A stretch of DNA of 64,000 nucleotides, taken from contig CAWISP010000041.1 in the NCBI GenBank assembly GCA_963838775.1, positions 71,753 to 135,752 of the forward strand, written 5' to 3'. Both the position numbers and the translations under genes were made by a program. The notes beneath the pieces are model-generated. The model was not told the DNA's origin. It did no database searches and worked only from the letters and a program-made list of their open reading frames with translations. This DNA comes from Chersky-840 sp963838775 (lineage in GTDB: Bacteria > Actinomycetota > Acidimicrobiia > Acidimicrobiales > UBA8190). Shown here piece after piece: positions 8,484 to 16,221 of this stretch (position 1 is its first letter; each line of letters opens with the position of its first letter).

Positions 8484-9037
8484 GGTTCCCACCTCCGGAC
8501 GAAAGCCGCACGGGCCCGGTGCAGGCGCGACTTCACGGTGCCTTCGGCGACGCCCAGGAACCGGGCCGCGTCGGCCTCGCTCAATCCCTCCACATCGCGC
8601 AACACGAGGATGGCGCGCTGCTCGGGAGCGAGGCCCGCCAGGGTGGACCTCACGTCGACCACGGTGGCCACGTCGATCGGAGCCACCGCACTGGTCGCGA
8701 GCGTGGTGGGGTCGACGGATTCCTCGTGCCCCCCTCGGGCGACACGTACCGCCTCTCGGACCGCGATGCGTCGCACCCAGCCGTGGAGGGCGGCGGGCTC
8801 GCGCAACGTTCGGAGGTTGCGCAGCACGGCGATGAAGGTCTCCTGCATGGCGTCGTCTCCGCGGTCGAGGGCGATCGCCCCACATATCCGGCCCACGTAG
8901 GGCATCAGCTCGCGCACGAGCGCGTCCATAGCCGCGGCATCACCTCGCCGAGCCGCCCGGACGAGATGCTCCACACCCACTAGAGGTGTCGGGGAGACAG
9001 AAGGTTCCGTGCCGTCACGATCCGGCGTCGGGCCCAC
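8480..9037 (-). CDS. ECF-type RNA polymerase sigma factor
   Basis: About 185 residues. Region 2 spans about 25-95 (LVRELMPYVGRICGAIALDRGDDAMQETFI in outline, with the DAMQETF signature) and region 4 about 125-180 (LAPEQRAILVLRDVEGLSEADAA followed by GVAEGTVKSRLHRAR). Start chosen at the GTG at 9037, which overlaps the end of the upstream SRPBCC gene by 23 nt; a later GTG near 8979 is possible. No anti-sigma gene with a membrane or zinc-binding domain is adjacent; the neighbours on both sides are SRPBCC-fold genes with overlapping ends. That is unusual for ECF factors. Confidence 0.9.
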   Translation of the reverse strand: MGPTPDRDGTEPSVSPTPLVGVEHLVRAARRGDAAAMDALVRELMPYVGRICGAIALDRGDDAMQETFIAVLRNLRTLREPAALHGWVRRIAVREAVRVARGGHEESVDPTTLATSAVAPIDVATVVDVRSTLAGLAPEQRAILVLRDVEGLSEADAARFLGVAEGTVKSRLHRARAAFVRRWEP

Positions 9038-9539
9038 CCTCGGGCGGAGCGGCTCCAGAGCCCCGAGCGGCTCGAAGCCGGCGGATGCCGTCGTTGATCG
9101 CCGTCGTGATCAGCCGGTCGTTGTCCTTGGAGATGAAGCGGTGGACCCGGCGCTCGAGCAGGGCCCGCATCACCGGGTTGAATGCATGGTACGACTCGCT
9201 GAAATGGATCTCGGTACGGCCGTCTCCGAGGTCCTCGAGCCGGGTACGTCCTTCCGCGATCGACCACAACGGCTTTCCGACCGCATCGTATTTCCACGAC
9301 ACGGGGGGTTTGACCTCGGTGAGCCACTCCCACGACTTGCCGACTCCCCCCGACATCAGATAACGGGGCACGCGGAACGTGCAGTGCCGGACGAGGCCCT
9401 CACCGACGGCGTCACCGGGGTGCAGGATCTCGATGGACACCTCCGACGAGGTGGGACGGCGCGGGCCGCGGTACCAGAAGAGCTCCCAGACCTCGGGCGG
9501 CGTCCCGTCCACGATCACGGAGTAGCGGTGCTGTTGCAT
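9015..9539 (-). CDS. SRPBCC/polyketide cyclase-like protein
   Basis: About 174 residues: an N-terminal strand (RYSVIVDGTPPEVWELFW), then alternating strands (VRHCTFRVPRYL, WEWLTEVKPPVSWKYD, TRLEDLGDGRTEIHFSESY) and a long C-terminal helix, as in SRPBCC lipid- or ligand-binding proteins. The ATG at 9539 has GGGAGGGG about 11 nt upstream; an earlier ATG at 9566 contains that site. Its 3' end overlaps the ECF sigma gene, making a three-gene overlapping run with the second SRPBCC gene. The ligand is unknown. Confidence 0.78.
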   Translation of the reverse strand: MQQHRYSVIVDGTPPEVWELFWYRGPRRPTSSEVSIEILHPGDAVGEGLVRHCTFRVPRYLMSGGVGKSWEWLTEVKPPVSWKYDAVGKPLWSIAEGRTRLEDLGDGRTEIHFSESYHAFNPVMRALLERRVHRFISKDNDRLITTAINDGIRRLRAARGSGAAPPEGGPDAGS

Positions 9540-9633
9540 CGGACGATGCGCCCCTCCCGGCGTCATTCACACAAACGAGGCGACCGTAGCCCGACATGGC
9601 GCGCCGGAGCACGCTGCGCGAGCTACACCGATG

Positions 9634-10254
9634 TCACCACGGGGAGCCGTAGGTCTCGCGGTGGGCTTTCTCCGCGACGGGAATCCGCCGAGGTGGCGAC
9701 AACGGGCGCGCCGGCCAGCCCAGGGGGATCACCGCCATGGGGAGCACCTCGGCGGGCAACTCGACGATCGCCGCCAACTCTTCACCGAACACCAACGGCA
9801 GGGTGGTGAGCGACGAGCCCAGCCCCACCGCGGTGGCCGCCAACAGCAGGTTCTGGATGGCCGGGAACACCGACGCCTCGAGGACACGCCGGTCGCCGAG
9901 GCGGGTGTCACCGCACACGACGACGAGGACAGGAGCCCCGGCCACACCCCCGCTCGCCCCCGTCTCGACGTCGGCGAGCAACGCCGGGGACAGACGGCCC
10001 TCGGAGTGAGCCCGACCGCCCCCCTCCCAAGCCTGGCGCGTGAGGGCACCGATGGCGGCGCGACGAGCGTCGGCGCGCACCACCACGAAGACCCATGGCT
10101 GGCGGTTCTCGGCACTGGGGGCGAACGTCGCCGCGTCCAGGACCCTCTCCACGGTGTCGTCGTCGACGGGGTCGTCTCCGAACACCCGACAGGCGCGCTG
10201 ACGATGCACAACCCCGAACACGTCCTCCACGGGGCCCACGCTATGGCGGCACAC
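9634..10254 (-). CDS. Nitroreductase-family flavoprotein
   Basis: 206 residues of the FMN-dependent nitroreductase fold. The FMN-phosphate-contacting N-terminal signature RQRACRVFGDDPV, AATFAPSAENRQPWVFVVV, and the C-terminal FPAIQNLLLAATAVGLGSSLT are all recognisable. It should use NAD(P)H to reduce nitro, quinone or related substrates. It is a single gene between the SRPBCC cluster and the L,D-transpeptidase on the same strand. Confidence 0.88.
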   Translation of the reverse strand: MCRHSVGPVEDVFGVVHRQRACRVFGDDPVDDDTVERVLDAATFAPSAENRQPWVFVVVRADARRAAIGALTRQAWEGGGRAHSEGRLSPALLADVETGASGGVAGAPVLVVVCGDTRLGDRRVLEASVFPAIQNLLLAATAVGLGSSLTTLPLVFGEELAAIVELPAEVLPMAVIPLGWPARPLSPPRRIPVAEKAHRETYGSPW

Positions 10255-10275
10255 GGTGTCGAGGCGACACGCGGC

Positions 10276-11142
10276 CTACGGGGCGATGGTGGCCGCCGTC
10301 CCCATGATGATCCGGGGCTGCGCGGCGGGGCTCAGCCATCGCAGGACGGCGAGCAACTCGGAGGTCGGGAGCGATACGCACCCCACCGTCGCCGCCCCGT
10401 CGGAGACGTGGAGGAAGATGGCGCTCCCCGCACCGGGAACGGTGGGGCTCATGTTGTAGGCGATCACGGCGCCGTAGTCGTAGGTGGGGATGTCGTCCAT
10501 GGGCTCGGGCGAAGCGCCCGCGTTCGACAGGTCGGTGTCCACCCACTGGTTGTAGAGGGGGCTGGACGGATCGTCGTCCCACACGATGTTGCGCCCTGTC
10601 ACGGGGTGGTAGGGGAACTGGACGCCCGGATCGCCGAGCACGCCGAAGAAGAAGTCGAACCCGAACGACCCCGAGGGCGTGCGCCCGTCGCCCTCATGTT
10701 TCTGTCCCGGCGGGGCAAAGCCCGCGTACCCGATGTCGGCCTGCCACGGACCGAACACCTGACGCCAGCCCGTTGCGCCGTCCTGATAGGCAGTGAACGT
10801 GGCGGTGGTCTGCCCGTAGGCCGACGCGCTCACCGCGATCACCTGCGTGGCCGACCCCACTCCCACCAGGCGGGTGACCAGGAGCGGCGCGGGCGGGGCC
10901 GGCGGAGCCGGCCGGGGGGCCGTCGTGGCCGGCGCCGGTGTGGCGGCCTTGACCGGCTCCGGGGCCACCACCGTCGGAGCGACGGTGGTGGGCACCGTGG
11001 TCGCCACGGTGGTGGGAACCGTGGTGGGGGTGGTCCCGGTCGTGGAGGGCACTGTAAGGCTCGAGACCGGGTGCCGGACGCCGACGTGGCCAGCCGACCC
11101 GCACGAGGCGAGCACCACGACGAGCAGGGCGACACCGACCAT
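10276..11142 (-). CDS. L,D-transpeptidase (YkuD) lipoprotein
   Basis: 288 residues. A lipoprotein signal (MVGVALLVVVLASC, lipobox L-A-S-C) is followed by a Thr/Val/Pro-rich linker and a YkuD catalytic domain in the C-terminal two thirds (DGRTPSGSFGFDFFFG, GRNIVWDDDPSSPLYNQW, HVSDGAATVGCVSLP with the nucleophile Cys). Longer starts exist (GTG at 11220), but these would overlap the divergent lipoprotein gene starting at 11180. YkuD enzymes make 3-3 cross-links in peptidoglycan or attach proteins to it. The divergent neighbour is an M15-type carboxypeptidase, so this was a cell-wall remodelling pair. Confidence 0.88.
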   Translation of the reverse strand: MVGVALLVVVLASCGSAGHVGVRHPVSSLTVPSTTGTTPTTVPTTVATTVPTTVAPTVVAPEPVKAATPAPATTAPRPAPPAPPAPLLVTRLVGVGSATQVIAVSASAYGQTTATFTAYQDGATGWRQVFGPWQADIGYAGFAPPGQKHEGDGRTPSGSFGFDFFFGVLGDPGVQFPYHPVTGRNIVWDDDPSSPLYNQWVDTDLSNAGASPEPMDDIPTYDYGAVIAYNMSPTVPGAGSAIFLHVSDGAATVGCVSLPTSELLAVLRWLSPAAQPRIIMGTAATIAP

Positions 11143-11179
11143 CACGGTGGGGAGGCGCCCCCGGCTATGGTGCGCGTCC

Positions 11180-11258
11180 GTGCCGCGCCCCGGGCGCCAC
11201 CTCACCGTCGCGTTCGCCACCGTGCTCCTCTCGCTCGGGATACTGGCCGGATGCTCCA
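11180..11258 (+). pseudogene. 5' fragment of M15 peptidase lipoprotein gene
   Basis: A GTG start followed by 26 codons giving a complete lipoprotein signal peptide, RHLTVAFATVLLSLGILAGC, then one extra base. The frame is interrupted at 11259 by the antisense group II intron. Joining base 11258 to base 13243 continues the frame without a stop as GCSTARITGSHTHSHVTP into the M15 domain, giving a 271-residue product. Divergent from the L,D-transpeptidase with 37 nt between starts. Confidence 0.8.
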
Positions 11259-11266
11259 GTAGTCGG

Positions 11267-11335
11267 GTGGCCGGGGGCATTGCAGCCCCCGGCTCCCACA
11301 GATCCCGGCGTGACAGTCTCCCGTCACCGGGCTCT
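11267..11335 (-). ncRNA. Group II intron domains V and VI
   Basis: Domain V occupies 11300-11335: lower helix AGAGCCCGG with CCGGGAUCU (one mismatch), a two-base bulge, upper helix UGACGG with CUGUCA and a GAGA (GNRA) tetraloop. Domain VI (about 11267-11299) has stem GCCGGGGGC with GCCCCCGGC around a UGCAAU loop and unpaired GA on its 5' side, which could hold the branch-point A. The maturase stop codon lies inside domain V. Confidence 0.85.
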
Positions 11336-12598
11336 TCTCATCAGCCTGGTTACGTCCCAGCGGACCCATTGCCAGTGGACGAAGAGGCGGGGCTCTCGGT
11401 CGAGCAGTCCCTTCCACCATCGCTGAAACCGGCTAAAGGCCCGCAGGCGCCGATACTTCTTCCCCGCCCAGCGTCTCAGATAGGTGCTGACACGGATCAG
11501 GAGGGGGTACATGGCCGACCGGTAGAACCGGCCGTAGTACTGCATCCACCCGGCGACTTTGGGGTTGAGCCATGCCGCCAGGTCGTTTAGGGACCAGGTG
11601 GTGCGATGGTGGATCCGCATGGCGCGAAGGTCATCGCTTTTGGCTTTGATGGCCTCGGTGCTCATGGCCGGCAGGAACGACGTGAACAGACTGCCGTCCT
11701 TGCGGATAGCGCTTCGAGGCCGGAACGTGTAACCCAGGAACGTAAAGCTGGTGTGCTCGTGGGCGCCCCGACGATCGGAGTCTTTGCAGTAGACGATCCG
11801 AGTCTTGTCGGGGTGAAGCCGCAGGCCCACCTGCTCCATCCGCTCGGCGATCGCTGCCAACACCTCTTCCGCCTGACGCTGGGTGCGACAATGCACGACC
11901 ACATCGTCGGCGAACCTCTCGAACGGGCAGTCCGGGAAACGCCGGGCCACCCACGTATCGAAGGCGAAGTGCATGAACAGGTTCGCCAGGATCGGCGATG
12001 CCGCCGACCCTTGCGGGGTTCCTTTGTCCCGCTCCACAAGAGTGCCGTCGGGCAGCTGCAGCGGAGCAGCAAGCCACCGCTTCACATACAGCAACACCCA
12101 CGGGCAGTCGGTCACCGCTTCCACCGCCTTGATGATCAGGCTCCAGGGCACCGTGTCGAAGAACTTCTGGACATCAAGATCGATAGTCCAGTCGTATCGC
12201 CAGCAGCGCCGTCGGCACACCCCCACCGCATCCAGGGCACTCTTGTTCGGCCGATAGCCATAGGAGTCGGGGTGGAACCTTGGTTCCACCTTTTCCTCCA
12301 GATACATGGCCATGACCGTCTGGGCCACCCTGTCAGCAACAGTCGGTACGCCGAGCACCCGGACCCCGCCACCGTGCGGCTTGGGGATCTCGACCGCCCG
12401 CACCGGAGGCGGAAAGTACGACCCCGAGCTCATCCGATTCCAGATCTTGTACAGATTGTTCTTCAGATCGGCCTCGAACTCGCCCAGCGTCACCTCGTCC
12501 ACACCCGGGGCACCCTTGTTCGCCGCCACCTTCCTATACGCCTCCCACACAGACTGTTTGGGGATGTCGTACGACTTGACGACGCCAAGCTTTGGCAT
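11324..12598 (-). CDS. Group II intron reverse transcriptase/maturase
   Basis: 424 residues. RT blocks: RVLGVPTVADRVAQ, YGYRPNKSALDAV, the first catalytic Asp in TIDLDVQKFFDTV, KGTPQGSAASPILAN, the catalytic FADD box (FERFADDVVVHC, Phe in place of the usual Tyr), LHPDKTRIVYCKD and FTFLGYTFRPR. The maturase X domain follows (LNDLAAWLNPKVAGWMQYYGRF). No HNH endonuclease domain is present, so insertion should use nicks or replication forks. The enzyme helps the intron RNA fold and drives retromobility. The reading frame is intact. The C-terminal codons extend 12 nt into domain V, unlike most intron ORFs, which end inside domain IV. Confidence 0.95.
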   Translation of the reverse strand: MPKLGVVKSYDIPKQSVWEAYRKVAANKGAPGVDEVTLGEFEADLKNNLYKIWNRMSSGSYFPPPVRAVEIPKPHGGGVRVLGVPTVADRVAQTVMAMYLEEKVEPRFHPDSYGYRPNKSALDAVGVCRRRCWRYDWTIDLDVQKFFDTVPWSLIIKAVEAVTDCPWVLLYVKRWLAAPLQLPDGTLVERDKGTPQGSAASPILANLFMHFAFDTWVARRFPDCPFERFADDVVVHCRTQRQAEEVLAAIAERMEQVGLRLHPDKTRIVYCKDSDRRGAHEHTSFTFLGYTFRPRSAIRKDGSLFTSFLPAMSTEAIKAKSDDLRAMRIHHRTTWSLNDLAAWLNPKVAGWMQYYGRFYRSAMYPLLIRVSTYLRRWAGKKYRRLRAFSRFQRWWKGLLDREPRLFVHWQWVRWDVTRLMRRAR

Positions 12599-13242
12599 GT
12601 CTCCTCGCTTCCTCCCAGGAGCAGCCGCCCCTGGTTGATCGATTCAACAGTCCTGATGAGCCGGCCCCTTGGCTCCACCCCCACCCCAGCGAGCAGGAGC
12701 TTCACAGCTACTACGAGCCGGTCCGCCGGCAAGCGCCGCATCGGTACTGAAGTGCCTTCGGTTTCTGCCTCGGCACGCTCCCTCTCGCGACCAGGGGGCC
12801 CAACCACAGCCCATTTCGACTGGCCGTCGGTATCGACACTCGCCTTCCCATGTTCCGCACGAGAGCCGCAGACCAAGCTCACGCCGCCTTCGCACCGGAC
12901 GCCGCCTGGCCAGTAGCACGGGTGACCGCCAGGCCCATCCCGGGAGCGGGCTAAAGGCCCCAGGTTTCGACGCCACCTTGGTACTTAACAGTGCTTCAAC
13001 AGCGACACCCACAAACCTCTCCGGGTGCTCTGGAACGTCTTCTTGGTCCCCACCTGATGCGATCAAGCCGCACCTTTCCCCTGTCGCTCACCACGACGGT
13101 CTTCAGCCAACGCAGCACAGGGTGGTTTGACGCCTGCCCCCGAAAGGCCGACGCCGGAGGGCCAACAATCCTCCATCTCTCGCACAGCACCGCTTCTGAA
13201 GTCGTCTCCTACATGACTCCTCCTTCAGCGTTCATGGCGCAC
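12599..13242 (-). ncRNA. Group II intron 5' RNA domains (I-III and start of IV)
   Basis: This 640-nt stretch holds no credible gene. It is the 5' ribozyme part of the intron, from GUGCGCC at 13242 to the maturase start. The candidate EBS1 (UAGCCC, 12948-12953) sits within GGGGCCUUUAGCCCGC, plausibly a loop. Plus-strand open frames across it are antisense shadows. Internal domain limits cannot be set by eye. Confidence 0.75.
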
Positions 13243-13979
13243 CAGCCCGGATCACCGGGTCCCATACCCACTCCCACGTCACCCCCGTGCCTGGGCCTTC
13301 GTCGACGGCAACCACGCCCCCGACGGCGCCGGCCACCACCTTGGGCACGGCCCGCTCCGAGCTCCCCACCACGACGGCGACCCCCGCCGCGTCGGCTCCG
13401 GCCAACTCGTCGGGATTCGTCGGCTCGGTGGCTCCTGTCGACGCCACGCAGCTCTCGGCCACGTGGAGGCCGGGCTGCCCCGTAGGCCCGGCCCAGCTCC
13501 GACTGCTCACCATGAGCTACTGGGGCTTCGACGGCGAGCCGCACATCGGCACCATGGTCGTGAACAGCGCGGTGACCTCAGCGGTATTGAAGGTATTCGG
13601 CGAGCTCTTCACCGAACATTTCCCCATCCATGGGATGCAGCCCGAGGCCGCCTTCGGAGGCCAGGACCCAGTCTCGATGGCCAACGACAACACGTCGGGA
13701 TTCAACTGCCGCGACGCGGTGGCGCCCGGGCCCCCGACGTGGTCGGTGCACGCCTACGGCGAGGCGATCGACGTGAACCCCGTCGAGAACCCGTACCTCG
13801 AGGGAGGCCAGGTGCAGCCGCCCGCGGGAGCACCGTACCTGGACCGCTCGGACGTCCGTCCCGGGATGTCGGTCCCCGGCGGGCAGCTCGTGGACGCCTT
13901 CGCGTCGGTGGGGTGGCTATGGGGAGGGCGTTGGACGGCCAGCCCGGACTACCAGCACTTCTCGGCCACCGGTGGATGA
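13243..13979 (+). pseudogene. 3' part of M15-type D-Ala-D-Ala carboxypeptidase lipoprotein gene
   Basis: This fragment encodes a Thr/Pro/Ala linker and a C-terminal M15 zinc peptidase domain: SVHAYGEAIDVNPVENPY (His and Asp ligands of the SxHxxGxAxD motif), GWLWGGRW, and DYQHFS with the third ligand. Such enzymes trim D-Ala from peptidoglycan stems. A GTG at 13287 could start a leaderless product of 230 residues, but the lipoprotein signal is on the other side of the intron (11180-11258), so the exported form is lost unless the intron leaves. The base at 13243 joins the 5' fragment in frame. Confidence 0.8.
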
Positions 13980-13986
13980 GGCGAGA

Positions 13987-14259
13987 TCAGAGGTGCCTGG
14001 CGATGCGAGCCACCACCCAGATGACGAGCACGACGACGGGAACCGCCGACAGGATCCAGGCCCTCACCCGGCTGCGCGGCTGCAGTCGCCGGGTGGGGCC
14101 GGTCAGACCCCCGGCGAACTGGCTCAGCCCGACCACACGCGGGGCGGTGAGCCGGGTGTGCGCGAGGCTCCGGCCGCGGGCGCCCCGAATGGGCTCGAGG
14201 CGTCGACGCGCCGCGCGCGACGCACGTTCTTTGTTGCGCTTGGCACGGTCCCGGCCCAC
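13987..14259 (-). CDS. Small basic membrane protein
   Basis: 90 residues from a GTG. The first 65 residues are very basic (many Arg/Lys), followed by a single C-terminal transmembrane segment, WILSAVPVVVLVIWVVARIA. Tail-anchored layout. No family recognised. It is convergent with the M15 gene and divergent from the SDR gene, which argues against a random open frame, as does the clean hydrophobic segment. Confidence 0.6.
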   Translation of the reverse strand: MGRDRAKRNKERASRAARRRLEPIRGARGRSLAHTRLTAPRVVGLSQFAGGLTGPTRRLQPRSRVRAWILSAVPVVVLVIWVVARIARHL

Positions 14260-14357
14260 GCGACCAGCTTGGCACGGGCATCGGGCTCGAGAACTCGAGC
14301 ACGCCCCGATCGCACAGTAGCGTCTGCCGCTTCCCCATCCGAGAGCCGCACACGACC

Positions 14358-15128
14358 ATGACCGACCTGTTCTCCATCGCCGGCAAGACCGCCCTCGTGA
14401 CCGGGGGCTCGCGAGGCATCGGCAAGATGATCGCCACGGGATACGTGGAAGCCGGCGCCAAGGTGTACGTGTCGTCGCGCAAGGCCGAGGCGTGCGACGA
14501 AGTCGCCGCCGAGCTGTCGGCCATCGGAGAATGCATCGCGCTGCCGGCCGACCTCTCCACCGAGCCCGGCTGCCGGGCGCTGGCCGCCGCGCTGGCCGAG
14601 CGCGAGCCGATGTTGCACATCCTCGTCAACAACGCCGGCAACACTTGGGGGGCACCCTTCGAGGAGTTCGACGACGCCGCCTGGGACCGCGTGCTGTCGC
14701 TGAACGTGAAAGGGGTGTTCCACACCACGAAGTTCCTGACACCGTTGTTGCGGCTCGCATCTTCTCCTGACGACCCGGCGCGCGTGATCAACATCGGGTC
14801 GATCGACGGGATCCTCGTCTCCGTGCTCGAGACCTACTCGTACTCGGCGTCGAAAGCCGCCGTGCACCAACTGACTCGCAACCTGGCCAAGCACCTGGCG
14901 CCGTCGATCACCGTCAACGCCATCGCACCGGGGCCGTTCGAGTCCAAGATGATGGCGGCGACGCTCGAGGCCTTCGGTACGCAGATCGCGGCCAACGCGC
15001 CCCTCAAGCGCATCGGTCGTCCCGACGACATGGCCGGTGCCGCCATCTTCCTGGCGTCGCGCGCCGGGGCGTACCTGACCGGTGCGCTCATCCCCGTCGA
15101 CGGTGGCATGTCCACGGTCGGCTCGTGA
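14358..15128 (+). CDS. SDR-family oxidoreductase (RhlG/FabG-like)
   Basis: 256 residues of the classical short-chain dehydrogenase fold: nucleotide-binding TGGSRGIG near residue 16, NNAG near 94, catalytic Ser (NIGSIDG), Tyr and Lys in YSASK, and PVDGGMSTVG at the C-terminus. The sequence most resembles RhlG-type 3-oxoacyl reductases, NADP(H)-dependent. It is the first gene of a same-strand run with an LLM oxidoreductase and an MDR reductase, suggesting lipid or xenobiotic oxidation; the substrate is not evident. Confidence 0.92.
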   Translation: MTDLFSIAGKTALVTGGSRGIGKMIATGYVEAGAKVYVSSRKAEACDEVAAELSAIGECIALPADLSTEPGCRALAAALAEREPMLHILVNNAGNTWGAPFEEFDDAAWDRVLSLNVKGVFHTTKFLTPLLRLASSPDDPARVINIGSIDGILVSVLETYSYSASKAAVHQLTRNLAKHLAPSITVNAIAPGPFESKMMAATLEAFGTQIAANAPLKRIGRPDDMAGAAIFLASRAGAYLTGALIPVDGGMSTVGS

Positions 15129-15192
15129 GCGCGATCGGTCGCCGCCACGTAGCGCCACACCACCCGGGGGCGACCCGGAGAAAGGAATCCCG

Positions 15193-16221
15193 ATGCGCCT
15201 GAGCACGATGCTCGACTACTCGCGAGGGGTCAAACAGTCCGCCGACCACGTCGCCGATCTCGAGCGTGCCGGGCTCGACATCGTGTGGGTGGCCGAGGCC
15301 TACGGTCTCGACGGTCCCAGCCAGATGGGGTACATCGCGGCGAAGACCGACCGGATCGAGATCGGGTCGGCCATCCTTCCCATCTACTCACGCACCCCCA
15401 CGCTCCTGGCTCAGACCGCGGCCGGGATCGACGCCTTGAGCGAGGGCCGCTTCATTCTCGGTCTCGGGGCATCAGGGCCGCAGGTCATCGAGGGCTGGCA
15501 CGGTGTCCCGTACACCCAACCCCTCGAACGCACCCGCGAGATCATCGACATCTGTCGCAAGGTGTGGCGTCGGGAGGTCCTGACCAACGAAGGGCTCTAC
15601 CCCATCCCCCTACCCGCCGGGCTCGGAACCGGGCTGGGCAAGCCGCTGAAGCTCATCAACCATCCGGTCCGCCCCGAGATCCCCGTCTGGGTGGCCTCGA
15701 TGGGGCCGAAGAACGTCGAGATGACGGCCGAGCTGGCCGACGGATGGTTCCCGTTCTTGTTCATCCCCGAGCGGGCGAACGACGTGTGGGGAGACGCCCT
15801 GGCCGCCGGGGCCGCCAAACGCGCCGCCGGCCTCGGCCCGCTCGAGATCGCCGCCGGCGGACTGGCTGCGATCGGCGAGGGGCTCGAACACCTGCGCGAG
15901 TTCGCCAGGCCCATGACCGCCCTTTACGTCGGGGGCATGGGCGCCAAGGGCCGCAACTTCTACAACGCCCTGACCCGTCGCTACGGATTCGAGACCGAGG
16001 CGGCGCTGATCCAGGACCTCTACCTGAGTGGGAAGAAGGAGGAGGCCGCCGCCGCCGTCCCCGACGAGCTCCTCGAACTGACGTCGCTGGTGGGGCCTCC
16101 CGGGTACGTGAAGGAGCGGATCGCCGCGTACCGAGAGGCGGGGGTGAGTGTGCTGAACGTCACACCCATCGGCCCCGACCCGCTCGCCATCGTGGAGCAG
16201 TTGAAGGAGTGGTGCCATTGA
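15193..16221 (+). CDS. LLM-class F420-dependent oxidoreductase
   Basis: 342 residues of the luciferase-like (TIM-barrel) superfamily: DIVWVAEAYGLDGPSQMGY, IEIGSAILPIYSRTP, GRFILGLGASGPQVIEGWHG and VWVASMGPKNVEM are typical of the F420-using branch. A ribosome-binding AGAAAGGA lies before the ATG. The stop overlaps the next gene's TTG start (TTGA), implying coupling to the MDR reductase. Probably transfers hydride between F420 and an unsaturated or alcohol substrate. Confidence 0.9.
   Translation: MRLSTMLDYSRGVKQSADHVADLERAGLDIVWVAEAYGLDGPSQMGYIAAKTDRIEIGSAILPIYSRTPTLLAQTAAGIDALSEGRFILGLGASGPQVIEGWHGVPYTQPLERTREIIDICRKVWRREVLTNEGLYPIPLPAGLGTGLGKPLKLINHPVRPEIPVWVASMGPKNVEMTAELADGWFPFLFIPERANDVWGDALAAGAAKRAAGLGPLEIAAGGLAAIGEGLEHLREFARPMTALYVGGMGAKGRNFYNALTRRYGFETEAALIQDLYLSGKKEEAAAAVPDELLELTSLVGPPGYVKERIAAYREAGVSVLNVTPIGPDPLAIVEQLKEWCH

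Larger units (their letters stand above)
11259..13242 (-). mobile_element. Group II intron with reverse transcriptase/maturase, antisense in a lipoprotein gene
   Basis: On the minus strand the element begins GUGCGCC (13242) and ends with AC (11259), matching the GUGYG...AY rule. It contains a maturase gene, a domain V hairpin and a domain VI hairpin near the 3' end. Candidate EBS1 UAGCCC (12948-12953) pairs with IBS1 GGGCUG (13243-13248) in the 5' exon, one pair being G-U. Its exact removal restores the frame of the interrupted plus-strand gene. A second GUGCG at 13185 was considered but puts a stop in the joined frame. Because it is antisense to the host gene it cannot be spliced out of that mRNA. 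Confidence 0.85.

Noticed and set aside
11606..12916. 436-codon plus-strand open frame across the intron
   Set aside because: Antisense to the reverse transcriptase and intron RNA; no recognisable domain.
13042..13185. GUGCG sites at 13072 and 13185 as alternative intron 5' ends
   Set aside because: Starting the intron at 13185 leaves a TGA in the joined exon frame; the site at 13242 gives GUGCGCC and an intact frame.
15285..16217. Upstream extension of the MDR reductase frame
   Set aside because: It runs inside the LLM gene in another frame; homologous start is at the TTG at 16218.
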